44,025 nucleotides of DNA from Betaproteobacteria bacterium HGW-Betaproteobacteria-4 (lineage in GTDB: Bacteria; Pseudomonadota; Gammaproteobacteria; Burkholderiales; Rhodocyclaceae). Under the pieces are notes generated by a model that was given only the letters and a program-made list of their open reading frames with translations, did no database searches and was not told the origin of the DNA. How positions within the stretch are numbered: position 1 is the stretch's first letter; each line of letters begins with the position of its first letter. Positions 19,174 to 28,406 of the stretch are shown here, one piece after another. The translations under genes were made by a program, and so were the position numbers. The stretch covers positions 1-44,025 of the forward strand of contig PHCH01000019.1 of assembly GCA_002840785.1 (NCBI GenBank). Reading direction: 5' to 3'.

Positions 19174-20235
19174 TCAAGCGCAGTACTGCTTGCCGACCCA
19201 GTTCTGGTAAGCGCCGCTGGTCACATTGGCCACCCAGGCCTGGTTATCGAGATACCACTGCACCGTCTTCTTGATGCCGGTCTCGAAAGTTTCGGCCGGC
19301 TTCCAGCCGAGTTCGCGTTCGATCTTGGTGGCGTCGATGGCGTAGCGGCGATCATGGCCGGGGCGGTCGGTAACGTAAGTGATCAGCTCCTTGTACGGCT
19401 TGCCATCAGCCCGCGGGCTCAGTTCGTCGAGGATGGCGCACAACGTATGCACGACATCCAGATTCGGCTTCTCGTTCCAGCCGCCGACGTTGTAGGTCTC
19501 GCCGACCTTGCCCGCTTCGAGCACGCGGCGGATGGCGCTGCAATGATCCTTGACGTAGAGCCAGTCACGAATCTGCTGGCCATCGCCGTAGATCGGCAGC
19601 GGCTTGCCGGCCAGGGCGTTGTGGATGACCAGCGGGATGAGCTTTTCCGGAAAGTGGTACGGGCCGTAGTTGTTGGAACAGTTGGTGGTCAGCACCGGCA
19701 GGCCGTAGGTGTGGTGGTAGGCGCGCACCAGATGATCGCTCGCCGCCTTGCTCGCCGAATATGGGCTGTTCGGCTCGTACTGGTGGGTTTCGGTAAAGGC
19801 CGGATCATCCTTGGCCAGAGAGCCATAGACCTCGTCGGTCGACACATGAAGAAAACGGAATTCATTTTTGGCCGTTTTTTCCAGTTGACCGTGGAAAGCC
19901 CGCACGGCCTCCAGCAGACGAAAGGTGCCGACGATATTGGTCTGGATGAAGTCTTCCGGTCCATGAATGCTGCGGTCGACGTGCGATTCGGCAGCAAAAT
20001 TGACCACCGCCCGCGGCTGGTGCTCAGCCAGCAACTTCGAAACCAGATCAAAGTCACCGATGCTGCCCTTGACGAAAATATGCCGCGCATCGCCATCGAG
20101 CGAAGCGAGGTTCTCAAGGTTGCCCGCGTAGGTCAGATCATCGAGGTTGATGACCGGCTCATCGGACTGGGCCAGCCAGTCCAATACGAAGTTACTACCA
20201 ATGAAGCCGGCTGCGCCGGTAACCAGAATAGTCAC
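19174..20235 (-). CDS. rfbB: dTDP-glucose 4,6-dehydratase
   Basis: Second step of dTDP-L-rhamnose synthesis. The 353-residue SDR has the Rossmann motif [50 protein letters not shown] (catalytic Thr-Asp-Glu), [12 protein letters not shown] (Tyr-x3-Lys) and [20 protein letters not shown]. It is the first of the rfbBDAC block. The codons for [11 protein letters not shown] (around residues 131-141) show about 30 of 42 matches to the dispersed repeat, without change in protein length relative to E. coli RfbB. Confidence 0.97.
   Translation of the reverse strand: MTILVTGAAGFIGSNFVLDWLAQSDEPVINLDDLTYAGNLENLASLDGDARHIFVKGSIGDFDLVSKLLAEHQPRAVVNFAAESHVDRSIHGPEDFIQTNIVGTFRLLEAVRAFHGQLEKTAKNEFRFLHVSTDEVYGSLAKDDPAFTETHQYEPNSPYSASKAASDHLVRAYHHTYGLPVLTTNCSNNYGPYHFPEKLIPLVIHNALAGKPLPIYGDGQQIRDWLYVKDHCSAIRRVLEAGKVGETYNVGGWNEKPNLDVVHTLCAILDELSPRADGKPYKELITYVTDRPGHDRRYAIDATKIERELGWKPAETFETGIKKTVQWYLDNQAWVANVTSGAYQNWVGKQYCA
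19862..19904 (-). repeat. Possible degenerate copy H of the dispersed repeat (inside rfbB)
   Basis: Read on the minus strand it has CCACGGTCAACTGGAA followed by six diverged bases and GGCCAAAAATGAATTCC. It shares 14 consecutive bases (ttccagttgaccgt, plus strand) with copy G. Because the encoded loop is normal in length for RfbB, convergence by chance is not excluded. Confidence 0.4.
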
Positions 20236-20316
20236 AAATAAGCTCCCTTACTCAATTTCAACGGAATAGCAAAAATTTATCAGCCCTTAAATCAGGTCAT
20301 TGGACAAGCCAAAATA

Positions 20317-21153
20317 TCACGTACGAGAAATCCGCTTAACCCCCGGCGGACAAAACAATGGAATCCGATACTTCTGCCAAAAAATTTTCAAACTGGCGAG
20401 GTGCATCTTTCCTGCCCCACTCAAGGGGCCGGCGCTGCTTGAGCGCTGATGATCGTGAATCAAACGAACATTAGGCATACAAATCACCCGAAACCCCTCG
20501 CCCCAGACCCGCGCGCACAAATCCACATCCTCCATATAGAGAAAATAGGATTCATCCATACGGCCAATCTTTTCAAACAAGGCGCGCCGAATCAGGAACC
20601 CAGTGCCCATCACCCAATCGGCATCAAATGGAGCATCCCTTTCCCATGCCGAAAGCATCATATGCTTCGCAACTATTTCCCTCAGCGGCCAAAAGCGCCC
20701 CAACCGCGAACGTCGGCCGATAATATCCAGAACGCTATAAAAACGCCGCGCGGAATACTGGCGTTTCCCGCTTGGATATGTCAGATCAAGTCCAACCAGT
20801 CCAATACCAGAATCCACAACCAATAAATCAAGTGCTTGCGAAATACTCCGATCAACAAAATAGGTGTCAGGATTTAATACAAGAATGTAATCCCGCTTCG
20901 CATGGAGCGACCCAAAATTAACACCAGCGGAGTATCCTAAATTTTGTTTGGCCACAACGAAGCCAGCGCCATTCGGCAAACTGCTTAGCAATTTGCTCTT
21001 CGAGTCGTCCGGCGAACAGTTTTCCACAACAGTTATATCATCGACCGCAGCTATACCAAGTTTCAATATTGAATCAACACATTTCAAAGTCAATTCTGGT
21101 GTGCCGTAGTTAACAATAACAACGCTCAACTTGCCTACCAAATCGTTAGACAC
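20317..21153 (-). CDS. Glycosyltransferase family 2 (rhamnosyltransferase-like)
   Basis: Inverting GT-A glycosyltransferase of 278 residues, cytoplasmic, likely adding one sugar of the EPS repeat unit. It has the N-terminal VVIVNYGTPELTLKCVDSIL, the metal-binding DxD-type VLNPDTYF, and the acceptor-domain motif GTGFLIRRALFEKIG..DESYFLYMEDVDLC. This WbbL-type pattern is frequent in rhamnosyltransferases, and the rfb genes directly downstream suit that, but specificity is inference. It is noticeably AT-richer than the rfb genes and marks the right edge (in transcription, the last gene) of the variable block. Confidence 0.85.
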   Translation of the reverse strand: MSNDLVGKLSVVIVNYGTPELTLKCVDSILKLGIAAVDDITVVENCSPDDSKSKLLSSLPNGAGFVVAKQNLGYSAGVNFGSLHAKRDYILVLNPDTYFVDRSISQALDLLVVDSGIGLVGLDLTYPSGKRQYSARRFYSVLDIIGRRSRLGRFWPLREIVAKHMMLSAWERDAPFDADWVMGTGFLIRRALFEKIGRMDESYFLYMEDVDLCARVWGEGFRVICMPNVRLIHDHQRSSSAGPLSGAGKMHLASLKIFWQKYRIPLFCPPGVKRISRT

Positions 21154-21178
21154 ATCTTCCCCCTAATACGCTTTAACC

Positions 21179-22462
21179 TTAGTGCTGCCTTACCAAAACC
21201 AATCCGTCTTTTCCTGGGATACTTACCTGCGTAACAACCTGGCCATTGTTAACAAACGAATCTTGCGGACCATAAATATGGCGATACCCAGCAGGCACAG
21301 TAAACGAGATAGATTTATCTGTTGGATTTACAAGGACCAACCCGTTTTCAAATGTGCGCTTATATAAACCACCACCAGTGGGCGCAAGCGGCGGAATTTC
21401 GATTGCACGCCCCAGATTGATATTGTACTCATCAAACCAAGGAGGTATTCCATAAATATCGGAGTTTGCAAATGAAAAATACCCATTTCCCATCAAGCTA
21501 GAAGCAAAGGCATACCTAAAAAACCGATAGTCATTAGGATTCCCACAAACCCCAAAAACAGCGGTTTTTGGAGCGCGAAGATTATTACCAATCGAGCGAT
21601 AAAAATTCATCATCGATTGCCAACCATTTCGGCTTTCCAAAGACCATGGTTTGCCCATTAAGCACTCAAGGAACGCAGCATCCAGAACACCTTTATACTC
21701 TGCTGATGAAAGGTCGTTATCCGTATTGGCCATGAACAGCATATCTGGCGAGAGGCGCTGAGCTTCCTTGAAATGTGCTGCTTGGCCCTTCCGGTATATC
21801 GGCCACAATGCACTATCATCACCGCGCTGATTTTCCCCAATCCCTTTCCAATCAGCCTCTTTTATCCAGGTACGAAAACGGATAGCATCAAAATACCAAA
21901 AATCGAATTCCGGAACCCCTGCGTAATATTCTCGATAAAACCAGTCAGCCGCCCATTCGGGATAGCGCCTGCCTGAAGCATCTGGTTTGGAAAACTCAGT
22001 AAAATTTATTTCCAGCCTACACGTCTTCGGATTCAAGCTGACCCTAGAACCATCTGCCTTTGTCAGCCACCATCGCTGCATATCAAGTATTGCAGTTCGC
22101 TCCTTTGTAACGTCCTTGTATTCAACACATGCCTCGCTAAGAATTGAATAATTTCCCAACAAAATATCCGGATTGATTTTTTTTATTGACCTAACGACGC
22201 TTTGAATTGGAACGTGAGTGGTCTGCCCCCATTTTGGTCTAAACCCCAGAACAACAATATCGTACTTAGCGAGCTGAGCCTGAATTTCTGGGCGATTTAT
22301 CCCCTGCTCCATAAAAGCCATGGCAAATAGCCTGGGAAAACCGGCATTTTGCAAAATATCATTTCGGCGTACCAATTCGACACTATTTGCTGATACGTCT
22401 TGCACGAATAGCATATAGCCAGCCATCAGCACCCACAAACACAATATTCTGACTCTATTCAT
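21179..22462 (-). CDS. Putative secreted glycoside hydrolase (GHL15-like)
   Basis: A 427-residue protein with an N-terminal signal peptide (about 1-25, ending VSANS), so it acts outside the cytoplasmic membrane. The fold looks like a TIM-barrel: IVVLGFRPKWGQ, LLGNYSILSE, WFYREYYAGVPEFDFWYFDA with an acidic FDFWYFDAIRF motif, and DMLFMANTDNDLS. It resembles the GHL15 group of hypothetical glycosyl hydrolases. The C-terminal 80 residues look like a beta-sandwich (NGLVLVNPTDKSISFTVPAG). Substrate unknown; position suggests processing of the polysaccharide made by this locus. Family assignment is from pattern memory and only moderate. Confidence 0.65.
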   Translation of the reverse strand: MNRVRILCLWVLMAGYMLFVQDVSANSVELVRRNDILQNAGFPRLFAMAFMEQGINRPEIQAQLAKYDIVVLGFRPKWGQTTHVPIQSVVRSIKKINPDILLGNYSILSEACVEYKDVTKERTAILDMQRWWLTKADGSRVSLNPKTCRLEINFTEFSKPDASGRRYPEWAADWFYREYYAGVPEFDFWYFDAIRFRTWIKEADWKGIGENQRGDDSALWPIYRKGQAAHFKEAQRLSPDMLFMANTDNDLSSAEYKGVLDAAFLECLMGKPWSLESRNGWQSMMNFYRSIGNNLRAPKTAVFGVCGNPNDYRFFRYAFASSLMGNGYFSFANSDIYGIPPWFDEYNINLGRAIEIPPLAPTGGGLYKRTFENGLVLVNPTDKSISFTVPAGYRHIYGPQDSFVNNGQVVTQVSIPGKDGLVLVRQH

Positions 22463-22505
22463 TTCGCGTCATTCCAAAGAAAACCGCATAATATATTTAT
22501 ATTAA

Positions 22506-23591
22506 TCAAACTCTCTTAAAGCCAACACAGATGTATAACTTTTCCAGCCGTTCAATTACGACTGGTACCGAAAAGTCATTTTCAGCACGAAGCCTGGCAG
22601 CACGCCCCAATTTCTTGGCAAAGGGAAAGTCAGCTCCCAACTTCTCGAAACAATGAGAAAGCGCCGTTATGTCTCCAGGTGAGAAAAGTAGACCATTCAC
22701 GGAATCCTCTATCACATCAGGGATTCCACCGACCCTGCTGCTAACGACAGGTAATCCGGATGCCATCCCTTCAAGTACCGCCATTGGCAAACCTTCAAAA
22801 TATGAGGGCAGCACAAGAACATCGGCAATGCTCAGCAGTTCAGCCTTTTTTTTCGGCCCGACCCACCCCATAAATTCAACTTTGGCACTCAAGCCTAAAT
22901 CATTGGCGAGTTTCCTAGCTCGCTCCAGATCACCGTTTCCAGCGAGTATCAACTTCCATTTTATGGAGGTATTCCGGATAGCCGCAAAAGCCTCAAGCAA
23001 GTCAAAAACACCCTTTTCTTTAGAGAGACGCCCCAGAAAAAGGACGGTAATAGAGTCCGTCTTTCGGCTATCTCGATCAACAACGGGGGTCAATTCCACA
23101 GGATTTGGAATACATACCACAACCGCCTTGGGTGCGATTACTTTCAATTCATCAACCCAACTCTTCGACAACGCGATGACGTATGAGCGTTCAAGAATTT
23201 GTCGTACGAGATACCTGGCAACAACACCACATCGTGACCAATAAAAACTAGAAAACTCACCATCATGAATATGGAATATAACCGGAGCACGTAAAAAAAA
23301 TACCGGCAAAACAATCAAACTCTTTCGCCAAAAACTTGCGCCAGCAGCAACATGAATATGCGCACCAGCAAGCTTTCCACTAGCCGCTTTAATGAGCACT
23401 CGCCACCATGCACCAATTGCCGTTATCAGCTTCAGCCGCTTACTGCCGTCGCGATGTGTCTGCACGTACAGAATTTTCCATTTATCAAGAAGGCCAGACC
23501 TCAGATAGACATTGATTACCGCTGACATCCCCCCCTTGGAACCAAAATCGGTCCCAACCATCAGCACCAATTTTCCCTCGGATTTACTCAT
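22506..23591 (-). CDS. Glycosyltransferase family 4
   Basis: Retaining GT-B glycosyltransferase. The N-terminal part has LMVGTDFGSKGGMSAVINVY. The C-terminal Glycos_transf_1 domain shows VLFLGRLSKEKGVFDLLEAF, then ADVLVLPSYFEGLPMAVLEG and MASGLPVVSSRVGGIPDVIE (the E-x7-E type donor site). The ATG giving MSKSEGKLVLMVG overlaps the stop of the upstream glycosyltransferase by 8 bp; the longer frame is rejected for that reason. Sugar specificity is unknown. Confidence 0.88.
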   Translation of the reverse strand: MSKSEGKLVLMVGTDFGSKGGMSAVINVYLRSGLLDKWKILYVQTHRDGSKRLKLITAIGAWWRVLIKAASGKLAGAHIHVAAGASFWRKSLIVLPVFFLRAPVIFHIHDGEFSSFYWSRCGVVARYLVRQILERSYVIALSKSWVDELKVIAPKAVVVCIPNPVELTPVVDRDSRKTDSITVLFLGRLSKEKGVFDLLEAFAAIRNTSIKWKLILAGNGDLERARKLANDLGLSAKVEFMGWVGPKKKAELLSIADVLVLPSYFEGLPMAVLEGMASGLPVVSSRVGGIPDVIEDSVNGLLFSPGDITALSHCFEKLGADFPFAKKLGRAARLRAENDFSVPVVIERLEKLYICVGFKRV

Positions 23592-24708
23592 ATTGACCCG
23601 CCAAGCCAACGCAATCAGAGCATATTCCCTCGTACACACTAACCGTCATATCAGCGATGCTCATCCATGAAAGAGGGCCAGAGATATTTTCTGCAACCCC
23701 GCGTGTCAAACTCTCATAGGCCGCTGGATTCTCCAGAAGCGTGGCAATAGCATCAGCCAGGGCTTTAGCATTCCTGGGTTCAACAAGCACACCGGTAACG
23801 CCGTCGGAAATCAATTCGGGCAAAGAGCCAACGCGAGTAGCCACAACGGGACGGCCGAAGCCAAACGATAACGCCGCGACGCCACTCTGTGTCCCGTCGG
23901 TATAAGGCAAAACGGCAAGTTGAGCCTGCTCAAACAACTCAAATGACCTGTTCCGCGGTATATACCCTTCAATCAGATCAAAAGCTGATTCATTCAGAAT
24001 TTCAGCGCGATAAGGCGGAAGATCAGAACCTTCGCCAGCGATAACGCCTTTCACCTTAAATCCACGCGCCTTCAAATCCCTTACCGCTTCAATGAAATAC
24101 CGCAGACCTTTGTATGCGTGGATTCTGCCAAAGAACAAAAGATTGCCTGTCTCAGGCTTCACCTTCGGCATAGTCAACGGTCCTAAAGGCCCATGCGGGA
24201 TAACGAATATCCGCTGGCCATCCATTTTTGGCACAGCTGCCTTCAAATCGAGGGCGAGACTTTCGCCATGAACGATAGCCCGGTCATAAAAACTTCTCGA
24301 CCAAGGCTCATAGAACCGATGACGGCTACGAGCATGCCGTTTAGCCTCCAATCCACTATGTGGCGAAGGGTCGTGAACCGTACCGACCAATGGCGCAATT
24401 CGCTTAAGAAACGGCAAGGCGAAAACCTGATAGTCGCGGGTAACTTCCTGCAAATGAATCACATCGGGTTTAAAGGCTTTGATCCTGCGAACCAATTCAA
24501 TGGTATTCCCGAAGATAACCTTGGGCGATATACGGTGTGGCAAGGTCACGAGTGACAGGCGCGGCGGCTTCTCCGGCAAAACACCGTCCAGTTCACCGGA
24601 AAAATTCGGTTGGCTCAATATCAGCAAGACGTCGTGGTTTTCAGCCAACGCAAGTGCCAAACGAGTGGTGTATTCGGCGAAATGGAGTCCAACAAGGCAA
24701 ATGCGCAT
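23584..24708 (-). CDS. Glycosyltransferase family 4
   Basis: Second GT-B enzyme (374 residues from MRICLVGLHFAEYTTRLALA). The C-terminal nucleotide-sugar site is visible as LLFFGRIHAYKGLRYFIEAV, then FELFEQAQLAVLPYTDGTQS and GVAALSFGFGRPVVATRVGS. The start is 11 nt after the end of the preceding GT2 gene; 40 further open codons upstream overlap that gene and are ignored. It presumably adds one sugar to the lipid-linked repeat unit. Confidence 0.86.
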   Translation of the reverse strand: MRICLVGLHFAEYTTRLALALAENHDVLLILSQPNFSGELDGVLPEKPPRLSLVTLPHRISPKVIFGNTIELVRRIKAFKPDVIHLQEVTRDYQVFALPFLKRIAPLVGTVHDPSPHSGLEAKRHARSRHRFYEPWSRSFYDRAIVHGESLALDLKAAVPKMDGQRIFVIPHGPLGPLTMPKVKPETGNLLFFGRIHAYKGLRYFIEAVRDLKARGFKVKGVIAGEGSDLPPYRAEILNESAFDLIEGYIPRNRSFELFEQAQLAVLPYTDGTQSGVAALSFGFGRPVVATRVGSLPELISDGVTGVLVEPRNAKALADAIATLLENPAAYESLTRGVAENISGPLSWMSIADMTVSVYEGICSDCVGLAGQYE

Positions 24709-24719
24709 ATATCGGCTCT

Positions 24720-25742
24720 CTAAGGCTGCTTGACGAAATCTACTGACGAGAAAGCCACGGAAAAAGCCAGCAAGCCCTCGCGTAAACGCCCCTTGACCGC
24801 TGCCTTTGCTCCATCGACCAAAAGCCAAAACCGCGTAGCGATCAACAGATGGGGGAAAAATGTCTTCATAAACCGCAAGCGGCTACGGAACATAAAACCG
24901 AGCGAAAAGAGCGAACCGTTTCCGGCAGCAGCGCCTACCTTGTGGAAAACGTAGCTTCCCGGCGCGTACGCCAATTTGAATTTTCCCGAAGCACGACAAG
25001 CCCAGTCGAGTTCTTCATAGTAAAGAAAATAGTCCTCGCAAATTAGGCCTACGGTCTCAAGAAACGAACGAGAGACCAGCATAGAAGCACCGATTACATA
25101 AGCCGTCTGCTGCTCGATCTCATGTTGCTGTGCAGGAGATATTTCGCGATACAGGGCGCCGATCCCAATTGGCCGAGCGCGGCAGCGCCAAGGAATAAAA
25201 GTTGCCCCCCCCAAAGCCTGAAGCCGTTCCGGGTCGCCATAAAATCGAAGAGTCGACCCTACGATGCCTACATTGTTATCAACAGATGCCCTCTCCACCA
25301 GTTTTGCCAAAGCATCTGAATCGACAACCGTATCATTATTCAATAGCCATACGTAATCAGCACCTTGATCCAACGCATAACGTATCCCCACGTTGTTGCC
25401 GCCAGCGAAACCAAGATTCGACCCGGTTTGAATAAGCGTTAGTTGTGCAGACTGCCCCCTCAATGCCTCATGCTCAGAAGCCAAACGTGAATACTCGATG
25501 TAACTGACCGGCTTTAAAAGAGGTGGAAAAGTCAAGGCAGCCAAAGATGGTGAAGAAAGCGGTGCCGCAAGCTTTCCGTCAGCCCACGCTTTGATCTTTT
25601 CAAGCGATCCATCCTTAGAGTCATTGTCGCAAACCACCACCTCGAAATTGTCGTAATCCAGCCTAAAGACACTTTCCAGGCACTCGACTGTGTCTTCCCA
25701 ACCATTCCAGTTGAGCAAAACGATATGGACTTTTGGATTCAT
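24720..25742 (-). CDS. Glycosyltransferase family 2
   Basis: GT-A enzyme of 340 residues starting MNPKVHIVLLNWNGWEDTVE. Motifs: FEVVVCDNDSKDGSLEKI, NLGFAGGNNVGIRYAL, the DxD-type LLNNDTVVDSDAL, VIGASMLVSRSFLETVG and DYFLYYEELDWACRA. The start overlaps the end of the polymerase/ligase gene (ATGA, start at 25742), indicating coupling. Donor and acceptor are unknown. Confidence 0.88.
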   Translation of the reverse strand: MNPKVHIVLLNWNGWEDTVECLESVFRLDYDNFEVVVCDNDSKDGSLEKIKAWADGKLAAPLSSPSLAALTFPPLLKPVSYIEYSRLASEHEALRGQSAQLTLIQTGSNLGFAGGNNVGIRYALDQGADYVWLLNNDTVVDSDALAKLVERASVDNNVGIVGSTLRFYGDPERLQALGGATFIPWRCRARPIGIGALYREISPAQQHEIEQQTAYVIGASMLVSRSFLETVGLICEDYFLYYEELDWACRASGKFKLAYAPGSYVFHKVGAAAGNGSLFSLGFMFRSRLRFMKTFFPHLLIATRFWLLVDGAKAAVKGRLREGLLAFSVAFSSVDFVKQP

Positions 25743-27172
25743 CGGACTGCTTTCATTGAAACGTGCTTGTCCACTGAAACAAGCAAGCCGATCGCTATGG
25801 CAAAGAACGAGATCCCTGTAGAGACCAACCACTCTGGCTGAGTAAATGAAGTCAATACCGGAACAATAAAAGCAATTAATAATGTGGCTGCAAGGGAGCG
25901 ATATTCTGCTTCATTTGTATTTTTATAAATAATATATGTTTTAGTAACAACCATATAAATAGCTAAAATTGCAGCAAACAAACCAAAAACCCCTAGCTTC
26001 ATCCAAAGCCCCAAATAGGAATTATGGATATAGCGTACCTGCGACCAGTCTGCCATTGGATCCAATCGCGGTTTATAGGCAGTGCCAAAGCCAATTCCTA
26101 CAATCGGACTAGATAAAATCTTGTTAATCGCGAAATTTGCCTCCTCAAACCGCCAACCTAGAGAGGAATTTTTAGCACCTTCACCAGCAGTGCTCACAAC
26201 ACGTTCATACGCTGCCTCAATAACCTGTGGCTTCGCAATAGAAAGACCAACCAAAGCAGTACCAACTCCGATAACCAAAATCACTGAAATCTGCGCTAAT
26301 CCTTTTGATCCTTTCAGCAAAAATGCCAACCCTAAAGAACCAATCGCAGCCGTTATCCAAATAGCACGGCCAAAGCTAACCACAACGCCAGCAGCCAATA
26401 CGGGCAACAAAAAAATCGGGAAAATCAAATTAATGCTCCCCGTCAATACACGGGCAATAAGGTAAAACATTGGGAGCAAAATCAGATAGATTGCACCCCC
26501 GGCTGTGCTGCGGGTGATGTCTTGATAATGTGTAGCACCAGACACCAAATCCTCTACGCGGGCATTTTGAATAATAGTTATACCAGTCAAAAACTGCACG
26601 ACCACCGCAGTGGCAACAGCAACACCAACAAAGACCAGCCCCCAGATAACTCTATTCAATCGGATACGATCAGTTGTCAGGTAAATGACAATAAAAGCAA
26701 TCAGCCAATGCACTTGAGAGCGAGCCTCAGTGAACACATCTTTGATTGCGGAGCCATAGAATTTATTTCCAATGATCATTCCAGAAACAGTTAACAACAT
26801 AAATAGCAGAACAGGGCGCATATACACCCATCTGCCATCTAAATAGCCGGGAAACGCGGATGCTTTCACCAAAGCAACGACGGCCAACCCAAATATTGCT
26901 AGATCAGTGCCCAGCACTTTTCCTGGTCCAACATTAATACTTGGCATTAAGCCTTCAGGGACCAAACCCGAAATCATTAATATCAAAATAATTAGCCCGT
27001 ACTCTGGAAAGAGCACAGCAACTCCGATAAGCATCGGAAGCAATAGAAATGCGACGACCATCCACCAAGGCAATACCGCTGCCAAAAGCCCAAAAAACAA
27101 TGCCACAACTACCAGTCCAATGAAAAGCAATGGTCTTGAATTTGTAGTTCGCAAACCGCTGACAAAAACCAT
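25739..27172 (-). CDS. O-antigen ligase / Wzy-type polymerase family membrane protein
   Basis: Polytopic membrane protein (477 residues, about a dozen hydrophobic segments). The large periplasmic region near the C-terminus contains SSLGWRFEEANFAINKILSS, then PIVGIGFGTAYKP and RYIHNSYLGLWMKLGVFGLF. This is the Wzy_C/O-antigen ligase pattern (H-N-x-Y/L-L). In an EPS locus with a Wzx flippase it is most likely the repeat-unit polymerase. The ATG of MVFVSGLRTTN is used, 4 nt after the FrhB-like stop. It is one of the most AT-rich genes of the window, as is common for Wzy genes. Confidence 0.82.
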   Translation of the reverse strand: MVFVSGLRTTNSRPLLFIGLVVVALFFGLLAAVLPWWMVVAFLLLPMLIGVAVLFPEYGLIILILMISGLVPEGLMPSINVGPGKVLGTDLAIFGLAVVALVKASAFPGYLDGRWVYMRPVLLFMLLTVSGMIIGNKFYGSAIKDVFTEARSQVHWLIAFIVIYLTTDRIRLNRVIWGLVFVGVAVATAVVVQFLTGITIIQNARVEDLVSGATHYQDITRSTAGGAIYLILLPMFYLIARVLTGSINLIFPIFLLPVLAAGVVVSFGRAIWITAAIGSLGLAFLLKGSKGLAQISVILVIGVGTALVGLSIAKPQVIEAAYERVVSTAGEGAKNSSLGWRFEEANFAINKILSSPIVGIGFGTAYKPRLDPMADWSQVRYIHNSYLGLWMKLGVFGLFAAILAIYMVVTKTYIIYKNTNEAEYRSLAATLLIAFIVPVLTSFTQPEWLVSTGISFFAIAIGLLVSVDKHVSMKAVR

Positions 27173-27176
27173 GACA

Positions 27177-28406
27177 TTAATTCCTGAATCTGGTGTTGAT
27201 AACGCGCTTTTGTGTTCTGCGATAAGAGCCAGCAAAATTGCGTAAATTCGTCACCAAACCCATACGTCTGCTGCAAGCAGCAAGCCCCATATTTCGAAAC
27301 CGAGGCAAAGCCCCCGCCTTAAGCCACACGCCAGCCAATCTGGCCAGCAAAGCTGACTTCCGTTCCTTCTGATAAGGCTGCATCAAAGCCACTTGCGCCA
27401 AATCACAAGCCTCGACCGCAATGGCTTGGGACTGCAAGACATCTGCAATCAGTTCTTCCCCGCGCCTGGTGCGCGCCAGAATAAGGCTACGCCCAGCCTG
27501 CTCGTCAAACTCTGGGTAACCGTCTTTTCCATACCAGGCATCAGCGCAGGCAATATCGGCGAACTCGCCGGTACCATCCGGACAGATCTTGCAACGGAAC
27601 TGGAGATGGCGATTCAGGATCGTTCCCCAAGAGGTTGCGTAGTCCATTTCACTGACGCGTCCGTCATGAGTCACTGCTTTTGCCTTGCCGGGCCAACCCT
27701 CGCCACGATAGGAAAACTTGGCCAACTGTTCTCGTTCGACACCGAGCTTTTTCAGCACCTCAAGCGTGCCGTGTTGGCTAGGAACGCCCGCACAAAAAAA
27801 GGCAATACAGAAAGCTGTTTTTTCGCTCACGCGTTTGTCTACTCGGGCAAGATTACGTAAGCCTGCCACGTCGCAGGGCTTGCCGACAAATGCGAATTTC
27901 CCGGGAAGATCGAGCAAGGCAGTCAGATTTTCGAGTGGAGCGGAGGGTGCATAGCGCGAACCCGCACCCTTTAGCACGTCAGCACGGCTACGGCTCAAGC
28001 GCACTTCATTTCTTAGCGGATCAGTTTCAGAGGCCGCAACGTGAGCAACATAGTCGACAGCCCCCGACTCCAGCAAATGGATAAGGAGCGCAGAAATAGC
28101 ACCACCAGAAGACCCTTGGTAACGAACTTCTTCATCGAGCGCAAAACCGGTTCGTACGGTGACAACAGGCCCCCAAAGGGAATCGTATGGAACGTTCCCG
28201 GGCTCGTGCTCCAGATAATTGCCGGGACAGGTTCCGGCTACGAGGGCATTTTCTTCAACGGTAAGTTTCTTGTGAATTTGCGGCCGCAAGAACCCTTCCT
28301 TGCTCATTGCCATCGAGACTTTGTTGTCGGAGATCAATGTCGAACAAAGGCCGCAGCCTGAACACAAGCGCCCGTCAACAATTCCGGAAAGCGTCGTCTC
28401 CGCCAT
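27177..28406 (-). CDS. FrhB-like (coenzyme F420 hydrogenase/dehydrogenase beta subunit) iron-sulfur protein
   Basis: A 409-residue soluble protein of the FrhB/FdhB family: the N-terminal cysteine motif CSGCGLC with CPGN further on, the FAD-binding-like core SSGGAISALLIHLLESGAVD, FVGKPCDVAGLRNL, and a second cysteine group CKICPDGTGEFADIACADAW. Family members bind flavin and Fe-S clusters and oxidise or reduce cofactors, but the versions in polysaccharide loci have no proven reaction. It overlaps the pyruvyltransferase-like gene by one base (TGATG), so both are coupled. This is the same pairing seen in many glycan clusters. Function here is unknown. Confidence 0.85.
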   Translation of the reverse strand: MAETTLSGIVDGRLCSGCGLCSTLISDNKVSMAMSKEGFLRPQIHKKLTVEENALVAGTCPGNYLEHEPGNVPYDSLWGPVVTVRTGFALDEEVRYQGSSGGAISALLIHLLESGAVDYVAHVAASETDPLRNEVRLSRSRADVLKGAGSRYAPSAPLENLTALLDLPGKFAFVGKPCDVAGLRNLARVDKRVSEKTAFCIAFFCAGVPSQHGTLEVLKKLGVEREQLAKFSYRGEGWPGKAKAVTHDGRVSEMDYATSWGTILNRHLQFRCKICPDGTGEFADIACADAWYGKDGYPEFDEQAGRSLILARTRRGEELIADVLQSQAIAVEACDLAQVALMQPYQKERKSALLARLAGVWLKAGALPRFRNMGLAACSRRMGLVTNLRNFAGSYRRTQKRVINTRFRN

